Positions 33,247 to 43,937 of a stretch of 64,000 nt of DNA are shown here, piece after piece. The DNA is taken from assembly GCA_963920575.1 (NCBI GenBank), contig OY986969.1:17221288-17285287 (forward strand). The letters are read 5' to 3'. The notes beneath the pieces were generated by a model, which worked only from the letters and a program-made list of their open reading frames with translations, made no database searches and was not told where the DNA came from. This DNA comes from Narthecium ossifragum (Eukaryota; Streptophyta; Magnoliopsida; Dioscoreales; Nartheciaceae). Every line of letters begins with the position of its first letter. Position 1 is the stretch's first letter. The position numbers were made by a program, and so were the translations under genes.

Positions 33247-33628
33247 TGTTAGATGCTCCTCTAGTAACTGATAGCAGAAATGTGGCAGCAGAATTAGGCA
33301 AGGATATCGACCAAGACCGATTCAAATTAACTTACGAAAGGAGGAAGCAAGGAGTTAACAAAGTTGGAGGATAATCTGCAAGAAAGAAGGACGTGATGGT
33401 TGGCATTAGCATGTAATCAGGCACTAATTTAGGATTTGAGTTCTTATTTCCAGCAATAAAATTGTAACTTCTATTTAAGCACTGCCAATGGCATGTACGG
33501 GGGGCATGGAATGAAATCAATCTTCTTGCTCCCATCTGTACTTTCCCCTTTATCTGTCTCTCCATCGCTCCTTTCCATCACCATAGCTCCTCCTCCCATT
33601 ACCCGCTCACAGTCCCAGGCACGTAACA
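33247..33628 (+). repeat. Chromovirus 3' LTR (382 bp)
   Basis: It runs from TGTTAGATGCTCC to CACGTAACA. An LTR this short suits Reina-like chromoviruses and shares nothing with the Copia LTR at 16927-17972. The 5 bases following it (CAAGC) do not match the 5 before the Copia LTR (GTATT), so the fused element as a whole does not carry a target duplication. Confidence 0.75.
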
Positions 33629-35217
33629 CAAGCTCCCGAGAATGATCCCTTCATCAAGGGAACCGAGCTTTGTTGCGTAAGCCTTTCGGGGTTTTAATTA
33701 TTCCTTGATTGATTTAACTGCAGAGTATGGAGGCCTTTATACAAGCATCGTACAAGTGACCTAAAGGGAGTTGAACTCCGACTCGATGACTTCCTACTCA
33801 AGCAATAGTGTATTTTAGAAGGGAAAATGAAAGAGTCATACTACAACTCAGATGACTAGGAAGTAAGCTAAGAAACCAAATTAGGAAAATAACTAATTAG
33901 GATAGTAGAGTTGGACTCGAACTCGTGTTGGGAACAAGAGAGGAGAGGCCGAACTCGTGTTGGGAACAAGAGAGGAGAGGGCGAACCCTTGTGTGGCCGG
34001 CTCCAAGGATGGCTGGCCCTCAGTGGGGCCGGTTGGGCTTGGGTCTAGGCCCATGTCTTGTCTGATCAGGTGCACCATGTTCGGTTTTTGAAAGTTCAAA
34101 TTTTAGCGTGTATCATCTCCCAAAGGCTTTCCCCTTCGATTTTGCCTCGGATTAAGGCTGCCATTGCCGCCGATGAACCACCACCAAGAACCCATCGCCG
34201 TCGCGTCGAAATCCGGCCACCTTAGAGCTTGATTTCACAAGCGAACTCGGTGGATCGCCTTCTGAGGCCTCCACCATCTCTCCTAAACCGGTCTCGCGCT
34301 CTGAAGTGCCCTCCTCGCCGGCGAACAAGCTCCGGCGAACCTCAGCCACTGGATTTACCATTTATTCTCTCCAACCCAAATCAGTCTTTTAATATATTCA
34401 TACGGGTAGTTTTGTCATTTATTACTAACAACTAATTAAAAGAGTTAACATATGGGGTTGTTGTTTTAAAAAACTTACAAATGAGTTTTTAGTAAAAATA
34501 TTCATAGGGTCATCACCAATTATCCTTTTATTTTATAAATAATTGGTGTTTACACCAAATTTATGAAACTTGTTGATGGATACACCCCTATCATTAGATT
34601 TAAGGTCTTAACACTATTTTGCATCAGTTATGGATAGTTATGGTTGATTATTTATTTTTGATGACCTTTTTACCCCTATGATAACCCAAATCCTAATCCC
34701 AACTTTAACTCCATCATCCCCCTCCCTCTCCCCCTCCTCTCCCCGTCCCTCTTCCCTTTCTCTTGTCGCCGTCCCTCTCCCGAGGTCCTCTCCCCCTCCT
34801 CTCCCCCTCCCCTCTCCCTCCTCTCCCCCTGCAAATCCGCCGCCTCCAATACGTCGTCACAGCGCAACAACACCTCCGATCCGTCGTCGTCGGAGGTCTT
34901 CGTGACGGATGACGCTTTCTATGTCTACTCCGACCTCGACCACTCCTTTCAGATATTCGACTTCACAGACACATCCACATACCCCATCCCCATGAACGGC
35001 TTCGTCCAGCAAATTTGGGCATGGATATGAGAGGTCTGTGAAGGGATGGATATGAGCATGAGAAAGAACAGAGATTGTGAAGAACATGGACTGTGAAGTT
35101 AAGGCCATTTTCTTTGATCAAGAGAGGACACAACAATCATTCCTCATGAGAGGTATGTGAAGGGATTTATGGTCTATGTGATTGAAGATGGGTGGTGGAT
35201 GTGTTGACAGGGTGAAA
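33629..35217. other. Mostly non-coding stretch with low-complexity DNA
   Basis: It contains a 32-bp direct duplication (33918-33981, CGAACTCGTGTTGGGAACAA...), a coding-like but stop-limited GC-rich piece at 34140-34360, a CT-rich run (34715-34830) and an unassigned open stretch near 34860-35030. I recognise no gene. Confidence 0.4.
34860..35030 (+). other. Unassigned protein-like open stretch
   Basis: The plus strand is open for about 55 codons with GC-ending codon use unlike its surroundings, including VFVTDDAFYVYSDLD and a following STYPIPMNGFVQQIW. It ends at a TGA. I do not recognise the family; it may be a captured exon. Confidence 0.25.
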
Positions 35218-37160
35218 CAATGCAAAGGCTTAAAGCGTTCAATGCTACTTCAAGGAACCCCCGACTCCTGACAGTTGTGTAAATAGCAGAAAAGAGAAGA
35301 GAGAAGAGAGAAGAGAGAAAAGAAAAGAGAAAAGAGAAAAGAGAAAAGAGAAAAGAGAAAAGAGAAAAGAGAAAAATGAAAAATGAAAATGTAAAAGAGA
35401 AAAGTGAAGGTGGGAGAATACTCATGAAGATTAGTGGAATGCAATACATTTCAGTTTTCTCTTTTCAGTTTTCAGTTTTCTCTTTTCAATTTTCTCTTTT
35501 CAATTTTCTCTTTTCAATTTTCTCTTTTCAATTTTCTCTTTTCAATGCAAAGGCTTAAAGCCTTCAATGCTACTTCAAGGAACCCCTGACTCCTAGCAGT
35601 TGTGTAAATAGCAGAAAAGAGAAAAGAGAAGAGAGAAGAGAAGAGAGAAAAGAGAAAAGAGAAAAATGAAAAAGAGAAAAGTGAAGGTGGGAGAATACTA
35701 ATGAAGATTAGTGGAATGCAATACATTTCAATTTTCTCTTTTCAATGCAAAGGCTTAAATAGCAGAAAAGAGAAAAGAGAAGAGAGGAGAGAAAAGAGAA
35801 GAGAGAAGAGAAAAGTGAAAAGAGAAAAATAAAAAATGAAAAATGTAAAAGAAAAAAGTGAAGGTGGGAGAATACTCATGAAGAATAGTGGAATGCAATA
35901 CATTTCAGTTTTCTCTTTTCAGTTTTCTCTTTTCAATTTTCTCTTTTTAGTTTTCTCTTTTCAATGCAAAGGCTTAAAGCCTTCAATGCTACTTCAAGGA
36001 ACCCCTGACTCTTGGCAGTTGTAAATAACATAAAAGAGAAAAGAGAAAAGAAAAAAGAGAAGAGAGAAGAGAAGAGAGAAAAGAAAAAAGAAAAAATTGA
36101 AACGAGAAGAGAGAAGAGAAGAGAGAAAAGAGAAAAGAGAAAAATGAAAAATGAAAAAGAGAAAAGTGAAGGTGGGAGAATACTAATGAAGATTAGTGGA
36201 ATGCAATACATTTCAGTTTTCTCTTTTCAGTTTTCTCTTTTCTCTTTTCAGTATGGCATTCCAGTATTCTCTTTTCAGTTTTCAGTTTTCTCTTTTCAGT
36301 AATGCATTCCAGTATTCTCTTTTCTCTTTTCAGTTTTCAGTTTTCTGTTTTCTCTTTTCAGTTTTCAGTTTTTAGTTTTCTCTTTTCAGTTTTCAGTTTT
36401 CTCTTTTTCAATGATGTTCACGAATCGATTGCAGTAAAGAGAAAAGAGAAAAGATAAGAGAGAAGAGAAAAGAGAAAAGAGAAAAGAGAAAAGATAAGAG
36501 AGAAGAGAAAAGAGAAAAGTGAAGGTGGGAGAATACTCATAAAGATTAGTGGAATGCGATACATTTCAGTTTTCTCTTTTCAGTTTTCTCTTTTCTCTTT
36601 TCAGTATGGCATTCCAGTATTCTCTTTTCTGTTTTCAGTTTTCAGTTTTCTCTTTTCAGTATTGCATTCCAGTATTCTCTTTTCTCTTTTCAGTTTTCAA
36701 TTTTCTCTTCTCTTTTCAGTTTTCAATTTTCTCTTTTCAGTTTTCTCTTTTCTCTTTTCTCTTTTTCAATGATGTTCACGAATCGATTGCAGTATTTGAT
36801 CCGTAAAAAAGAGAAAATCCATAAAAGAGAATAATGAGTGAATGTATTGCATTCCAGTATTCTCTTTTCTCTTTTCAGTTTTCAATTTTCTCTTTTTCAA
36901 TGATGTTCATGAATCGATTGGAGTATTCGATCCGTAAAAAAGAGAAAACACGTAAAGTGAATGTATTACATTCCAATATTCTCTTTTCAGTTTTCAGTTT
37001 TCAGTTTTCTCTTTTTCTCTTTTCAATGTGGATTCCGACAGCCGCTTCTTGCATCCCAAGCTACGCATTTTCAGTTTTCAGTTTTCTCTTTTCAGTTTTC
37101 AGTTTTCTCTTTTCTTTTTTCAATGTGGATTCCGACAGTCGTTTCTTGCATCCCATGCTG
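35218..37160. repeat. Mosaic array of purine (GAGAAAA) and pyrimidine (TTTTCTC) blocks in inverted orientation
   Basis: Purine blocks (about 35283-35370, 35610-35670, 35762-35860, 36030-36160, 36435-36520) alternate with complementary pyrimidine blocks (about 35455-35540, 35909-35960, 36213-36410, 36570-36765, later ones to 37120). Anchors recur between them: CAATGCAAAGGCTTAAAG near 35218, 35543, 35743 and 35962; GAAGGTGGGAGAATACT near 35407, 35685, 35860, 36169 and 36523; GATGTTCACGAATCGATTG-type near 36413 and 36770. The many open frames here translate to FSFQFSVFSF-like strings and are not genes. Confidence 0.9.
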
Positions 37161-37332
37161 CGCACTGGAAGACGACGGTGGCTTGGAGATCCAACCCTGA
37201 CTGCGGCAATGGTGATGGGCGGCGACGACGGTGAACTTGTTAGGGGAGACCTCGTTGACAGGGGAGAAGGGGCAGCAAGAACAAAGGGACCTCTTTGACA
37301 GGGGAGAAGGGGCAGCAAGAATAGAGGTGGGG
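37161..37332 (+). other. GC-rich spacer between the purine/pyrimidine array and the Athila LTR
   Basis: It includes a short direct repeat (TTGACAGGGGAGAAGGGGCA twice, about 37255 and 37295). No gene. Confidence 0.5.
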
Positions 37333-38762
37333 TGATGAGTCACTAAATGTTCATGATTAAACCCCTTAACTTAGCTTTGTTAGGCCTAGAGTAGTTGTAT
37401 TTGATAGCTTGTTAGTTGATTTCAGGTTTGATCATGCTTTGAGGAGAAATGCAAGAAATTCGATTAATATGCTGAAATACACTGCTCTGTCGACTGTTAG
37501 TACAATATTCACCAGATATTATCCTTAAGTCCAAATATTCTGAAATTTGGGTGACATCTAGAAGACATCAAGACGTACAACTTTCATGTTGGACACTTTC
37601 AGAGATTCCTGATGAGTTGATAGCAGTTTTGAAGAAGATGGAGATATTTAGCTGCTGGAAGACTGGTCCGTCGACGCTCGGGAGAATATTCGCAAAATAT
37701 TCTAGATAAGTCCAAATATTGCAAACTCTTCGGGAGAGGACAGAAGACTTCCAAATCTACATCTTTTGTGTTGGACTCATTCTCAAATTCCGAACCGGTT
37801 GAGCCCAGTCGCGATTAGAAGAAGCTGTCAGGGTTGGACCAGGAATTCCGAGTTTCACTTGAGGTCTAACTTAACCTTGAAACCCTAATCCGGGAATTAA
37901 GATATAAAAAGGGCTTTGTGGCTGGAAAACCAGAGGCCTCCATAGAGAGAAAAAGAGGGATTCAGATTGGAGAAGAAGACGGAGATGCGGTGTAGATCTC
38001 AAGCTTCCTTCACCGAATACATGGCCTTAATCCCAAAGATGAGTGGCTAATCTTCTAGATCTAGGGTTCTCATGAAACTCTAGTGTAACTTTCTGTATTT
38101 TCTAGTTGATTCTTGTATTTCTTTCTCATAGACATGATCTTATGGATTTGAATTTATTGATAATAGAGTTGAAGGAAGTATTTCCCTTGACGTATTTTGT
38201 GTCCTACTTGATTGTTGTGCTTGATGGTAGAGTTCCATAAGATGGTTTTCATGTGGTTTTTGACATGCTTTTGAGATAATCTATGCTAAGTAAAGATAGA
38301 TTGTACTCAGGTTAAGTCCGAAGACAATCTATGCTACACGAAGATAGGTTATGCCTTAGGTAGTCATTAACTTTCTTTTAGGGTTTCATGTGAGCTTAAG
38401 AAGCCATGATTCCATAATGTCTAGAGAAGAAGCAAGATGATAGCTAGAGGATACAGGAAGTGAAGCTAGAGTGGATTGAGGGATCCCTAGGTTGTTTCTC
38501 TCATTGATCTACTTCAACCTTTTCATTGCTTTTTCAGTAGTTTAATTCCTTAGATAACAAAACCATTGAAACTCCTTTTCTTCGCCTTAGGACTTGAGTT
38601 TAGAGATTTAATTTGATTTCTTCTTTTGTTAAACAATCTTTCCCTGTGGTTCGACTCCGGATCTCACCACTGTTCTACGTTTGTAGAGTAGTATTGATTG
38701 AAGGATTATAAATTCTAAATTGCGTTTTGCATTTGATTTAACGAGGCATTTGCGACCGATCA
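37333..38762 (+). repeat. Athila-type 5' LTR
   Basis: 1,430 bp, TGATGAGTCACTAAATG to GCGACCGATCA, with a TATA box (TATAAAAA at 37903-37910). Homologous along its length to the solo LTR at 357-1796. Confidence 0.93.
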
Positions 38763-38767
38763 ATTTT

Positions 38768-38785
38768 TGGCGCCGTTGCCGGGGA
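38768..38785 (+). other. Athila-type primer-binding site (tRNA-Asp)
   Basis: TGGCGCCGTTGCCGGGGA is complementary to the 3' end of plant tRNA-Asp(GTC), five bases after the LTR end. Confidence 0.93.
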
Positions 38786-39159
38786 AACATTTTGATTTTT
38801 CAAAGAAGTTTCTGATTTTTCTCTTTGCTCTTTTTCTAGGCATAGTTAGCTTTTTATTTTCAGTTATTTTTCATTTATTTTTAGGAATTTTTCTGACAAT
38901 TCTAGGGATTTTCGTAGCATTAAAGCAACAGTTTTTTGGAGAAGAAGCTTTCTGCAACTCGGATTACCGACCGATCGGCCTACCAGGCGAGCGATCGGAA
39001 GGCCTACCGATCGATCGGCCATCTTCCCGATTGATCGGACGCGCGTCACTCAGGTACGTTTTCTTCACCTAAACTTGTGCTTTTTGTTGTGGCATTCCGG
39101 GGTTTTCTCCTCTCCTCCGAATAGTCTGTTTTCTTTTTCTCTTTTTGGTGTGATCTTGT

Positions 39160-41169
39160 ATGCAAGGCAGACGATCCCTACATAATCCGTTGGAACCTTT
39201 GGATCTAGAAATAGAGACCACACTTCGAGCTGGTAGAACCTTAGCACAAAAATCTCTAAGTAACTATCAGGAAGCCATAAGCAACTTGCAATCCTTAATG
39301 GCTGAACACGAGGAACATGTCATTGACCCTAATGATAATATGGGTAGGGGTGGAAATGATCACAATAATAGAGAAGTCCCAATTAGGAATCACTTCCTAC
39401 CTGGACCTTATACATATACTTCTTGTATCAACCCACCTACCATCAATGCTACCCATTATGAGATTAAGCCTAACTGGATTACAGCCTTACCTTCTTTCTA
39501 TGGGCGTGAGAATGAGGACCCTTATGGACACATTGCTAGCTTTCTTGAAATCCTTTCCATGTTCAAACTTCAGCATTTTAATGATGATGCCTTTAGACTC
39601 AAACTCTTCCCTTTTTCTTTGAAAGACAAGGCTAAATATTGGCTCCAAACTTTAGCGCCAAATTCGATTTCAACATGGAACCAACTTCAGGATGCCTTCC
39701 TTAAGAAATATTTCCCGATCATTAAAACTCAAAATTATCGAACCATGATTATCTCTTTCAAGCAAAATGAAGATGAGATGTTTCATGAAGCTTGGGAAAG
39801 ATTTAAGGATCTTCTTAGAGAGTGTCCCCATCATGAGGTACCTGAGTGGCAGTTAGCCCATTCATTCTATAATGGTCTTAATGATCGTTATAGGACAATG
39901 GTCGAAGCCTGCTGCGGGGGTGTTGTTCTTAGTAAGCCATGGACTGCTCTTTGGGAAATGTATGATAACCTTGCTGAAAATTCACAACACAATGCCTCAG
40001 TCTCTAGGAGTCGGTCTACCACTGTTCGTAATTCTCGGGGAATTCATGAAATTTCTGAATTCCAAAGTCTCTCCGCACAAGTAGCTCTCCTAACTAAAGA
40101 GTTGAATCAGTTGAAAACATGCCAATCTCTTGCTCAACAATTGCCTAACACTTCTCTTGAAACATGTGCCCTCTGCCTTAATTCTGACCACCATATCACT
40201 GATTGTCATCTAGCTCCCAATTTCCCTGACTTTGTTCAGGAACAAGCAAATGCAACTTATGGTTTTTTCAAACCTCAGGGCAACCCTTATTCAAACACCT
40301 ATAACCCTGGTTGGAGGAATCATCCTAATTTTAGTTGGAAGCCACAACAGTCAAATGCTTTCCAAGGGCAAAACAATCCTCCTGCTTTCACATACTCACC
40401 TAAACCTTCTGCAAATCCAAATCCTGGGTACCCTCCGCAATCAACTTTAGCTCCTCAAACTCAATCCACTTCTGAACCAACTTTAAGTTCCCTCCTTTCG
40501 GCTATGACTGCTATGAATGACAACATCAATTCAAATATTAGTGGCATAAGAAATGATTTGGCGAGTGAAGTCTCTAAAATTCAGAATTATGTTTCTAGAA
40601 TAGAAAATCAATGTAATTCTAATACCCAATCCATTGCAAAACTTGAGAATTCGCTGGGCCAACTTTCTAACACTATAGCCAAAAGAGAGGAGGGGCACTT
40701 GCCAAGTCAACCTGTGACAAACCCCAGAGGCCAGCACTATGTAGAAAGCCAAAACTTTGAGAGTGTCAAAGCCGTGGTGACCCTCAGAAGTGGCAAAACA
40801 GTAGATAATCAAATAGGTGAACCTGTCAATTTGGATGATCAAACGCCCGATCCGAAGATCAAACATCCATCCCAAGCTGATTCTTATTTTTCACCTGATA
40901 CTGGCCCATCTGATTCTAGAGTGCCTGATCTAGCTAAATATTTTCCTAAAGTGCCTTTTCCTGAAGCTCTTAAGGATCCGTACCCAACCATCAAAGCCCG
41001 AAGAGCTACTGAGGAAATCCTTGAAACTTTCAAGCATGTCAACATCAACATACCCTTGCTTCAGGCCATTCGTCAGATTCCTTCTTATGCCAAATTTCTT
41101 AAGGACATGTGCACTCATAAACGCCAGACAAAACCCAAATGGGACAAGAAAATCCTTTTACCTGAATAA
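39160..41169 (+). pseudogene. Athila-type gag
   Basis: A 669-codon frame. Residues about 95-290 form the Retrotrans_gag domain with ALPSFYGRENEDPYGHIASF, then LFPFSLKDKAKYWLQTL, TWNQLQDAFLKKYFP and ERFKDLLRECPHHEVP, the Athila gag signature. A Cys/His cluster (CALCLNSDHHITDCH, about 40165-40210) follows, then a Pro/Asn/Gln-rich linker and a coiled-coil-like segment. The TAA at 41167-41169 is an internal stop: the protease continues in the same frame 12 bases later. No other break occurs, which is unusually good preservation for an element with no RT. Confidence 0.92.
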
Positions 41170-41181
41170 GTCAGTTCAATT

Positions 41182-41511
41182 TTGAAATATGACACGCCAC
41201 CCAAATTAAAGGACCCTGGTACCCCTACCATACCCTGTTGCATAGGAGACTACCAGATTGATGGTGCCCTTCTTGACCTTGGAGCCAGTGTTAATATTTT
41301 GCCCTACTACCTTTATAAGGAATTTGGGATGGAAGAGCTTAAACAGACGTCAGTGATCTTGCAATTAGCTGATAGGTCCATTAAGACACCTAGAGGTATA
41401 GTAGAAGATGTTTTAGTTAAAGTGAATAATTTTTTCTTTCCGGTTGACTTTGTTGTCTTAGACATGGAACCTGCTGTCCACTGCAAAAAGACTATACCGA
41501 TTATTCTATGA
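41182..41511 (+). pseudogene. Athila-type aspartic protease
   Basis: In frame with gag. Active site DLGASVNILP at about 41275-41304, preceded by TIPCCIGDYQIDGALL and followed by LQLADRSIKTPRGIVEDVLV. The frame stops at TGA 41509-41511 and resumes with RPFLATANA, the usual end of the fold, so this stop is a mutation inside the protease. Confidence 0.9.
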
Positions 41512-41520
41512 CGTCCGTTT

Positions 41521-42150
41521 TTGGCCACTGCTAATGCCTGCATAAATTGTCGAACTGGTGTGATGGATGTTTCTTTTGGTAATATGCATGTTAAATTGAA
41601 TATCTTTAAGATTGCCTGTTTGCCTGAGCATGAGAATGAATGCTTTCATGTTGATAGTTTGACAGACTGCTTTGATGATAAGGCTCATGTTATAATGAAT
41701 GATAAATTGCCTACAATTTGGGATAAATATGATTCCGACAATGCTGATAATGATGCTAAACTGCATGATGATATATTGTCTACGATTTGGGATGAATATG
41801 ATTCTGATAATGATGATTATGATCTTAAACTGTATGATGATAAATTGCCTATAATCTGGGATGAGTATGATTCTGAGGATGATGATGTTGAATTAAAGAA
41901 TGAAATTTTTCTTGATATTTTGAATGACTATGCTTCTGACTCTGATGAGGATGAGTATGATTCTCGGGTGGTGATGAGATTTGTGAAGAAGAATATATTT
42001 TCAAGATTTGGTGTGCCGAGAGCCATTATTAGTGATGAAGGCTCCCATTTTTGTAACCGGTCATTTGAGAACTTGTTGAAGAAATATGGGGTTACTCATA
42101 AGGTGGCGCTTGCTTATCATCCCCAGGCAAATGGGCAAGCTTCGATCTAG
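41521..42150 (+). pseudogene. Athila pol remnant: acidic repeats joined to the integrase end
   Basis: After RPFLATANA and a MDVSFGNMHVKLNIF segment, the frame enters three diverged units of the type DKLPTIWDKYDSDN (about 41700-41930), all acidic. At about 41975 it jumps to integrase core sequence (RFGVPRAIISDEGSHFCN, then AYHPQANGQ). RT and RNase H are absent, so a large internal deletion joined these parts in frame. Only one catalytic Asp of the integrase (SDEG) lies in the kept part. Confidence 0.8.
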
Positions 42151-42336
42151 GTGGTCCGGTCCATTCACGGTAACAAAAGACGGTAACAAAAGTATATCCT
42201 TATGGTGCTATTGAGGTACAGAGTGAATCCACTGGGACATTCAAGGTTAATGGGCAGCGTTTGAAGGGTTATTTTGGTAGCAATGCAGTTCCTAAAGGAG
42301 TTACTTACCCCTTGGAGAATCCTACCTATGGTTGAT
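42145..42336 (+). pseudogene. Athila integrase C-terminal tail remnant
   Basis: RWSGPFTVTK-type sequence at 42147-42180 is disrupted by a short duplication (GACGGTAACAAAA-like, about 42164-42192), then VYPYGAIEVQSE and VNGQRLKGYF to a TGA near 42334. This is the C-terminal signature of Athila/Tat integrases. Confidence 0.75.
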
Positions 42337-43937
42337 GATGTGGTTGTCAAGCTAATGACATTAAACAAGCGCTTCATGGGAGGCAACCCAAGCTACATCT
42401 GTTAAATTTATTTATTCTGTTTTAGTTGTTTTAGTTTTCAATAAATGATGCATTGACCCACTCATTTTGCTTGTGTAGTACAGGTTCAAAAGAAGGAAGA
42501 ATTTATTGCTATCAAAATGCTCGCTCAATGATGATCAATTGGGCACTCGTTCAACTTTCTTACAAGGGGAGTATTAGTCTTCCATTTTTCTTTCCTTTCA
42601 CATTGAGGACAATGTGAAAAATAAGTTTGGGGGAGTGACTTTTGCTGGTTTGGTTATGATAGTGGTGACTTTTGCTGGTTTGGTTATGATAGTGGTGTTG
42701 GTTTTGATGCTGAATTTTTTTTCTTGATGATCACAAGCCTATGATATTACCTTATTGCAATTTGTGGAAAATGCTATTCTGGTCTTGGTTTGTGCTTAAT
42801 TCTTGTGCTAGCTTGGTTTATTTGAATTCCTTTGAACAATTCTGTGCACAATACCGTGATCAATAAGTTACTTTTTTTAGCTTAGAGTATATTTATGTGA
42901 ATGGGATAGTTTTTCAAGATCTCACTGAACTCTAGAACCTATTTGATAATCTCTCGAGGCGAAATTCTAAGCAGCACACCATTAGAGAAATGATTTAGGC
43001 CATCTTTGGAACGTTTGAGCTTTTCTAGCCTACCTTTGTTATATCTATATCTAGTCACCCTTTTGAGCTTTAACGTTAGCCATTTTTCTTGCATTAACCT
43101 GCAATAATCGCACCATTCAACCCATGAACACTTATCCTACCTCTCTTCAAGAAAATTTGCATTTGCCGAGCCATTGGAGAAGGGAATAGTTTGTAAAAGG
43201 AAGAAGAGATTGCAAGCTTTGCAAGTTTAAAAAAAAAAAAAAGAAAAGAAAGAAAAGAGTGTGTGACTATCTAAGATTCGAAGCCTATAGGGCTCGAGTA
43301 GAAGGTCCGTGGGGTATTTTATACCTAGTGCCCTAAAGTCATCTGGCTTGGGAGCCACTGATTTGATACTCACTACATGGGTCCTGTAGACAGCTTAATG
43401 GATCAAGGCATTGCACAGTCATACCACATAAGTTGCTCTTGAAAGTAAATGTAAATTTTTCGTTCTCTTCCTTTCATTGGTGAAGCTTGTGTTAAATTTT
43501 CTTGCTTTGAATTCCATATCCATTGTGTTAGCAAACACCCTCAGCTGACCATTACAAGCCCTTGTGAAGTCTTTTTGATCTTTGGTGGTGTGCTTGTACT
43601 AGATTAGTGGAGAGCTGATTTGAAAAATAGGCATATGAAGTTTGAGAAACTCATTCTCATAGAGATCAGACATACTGCAATCAAGTTTGCATAAATTGAT
43701 CCGAGTTGATAGAGTAGCAAGTTGAGATTGGTATTCACACACACACACACTCAAAGGATTTCTTGTGAATCTAAGCATGTTCTTGAAATAATCTCAAAAC
43801 TTGTATCATGTTTAGACTTTTCCCTATTGACAATCTTGAGGCAATTATTGTGAGAAATCAATCTAATCTGTTTATTTTGTTTCCGTTCCTTTTACTTCTT
43901 GCTTGAGGACAAGCAAACATTCAAGTTTGGGGATATT
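42337..43937 (+). other. Athila post-pol spacer and polypurine tract
   Basis: Non-coding. It has the family hallmarks GGGAGGCAACCCAAG (about 42380), CATTGAGGACAATGTG (about 42601), CTTGAGGACAAGCAAACATT (about 43904) and the tract AAGTTTGGGGATATT right before a TGATG LTR-type start. A 24-bp direct duplication (GTGACTTTTGCTGGTTTGGT...) lies at about 42636-42686. I see no envelope-like ORF. Confidence 0.75.

Noticed and set aside
35174..37343. Many open frames on both strands (FSFQFS-, KEKREKR-like)
   Set aside because: They are direct translations of the purine and pyrimidine blocks; no start context, domain or conservation.
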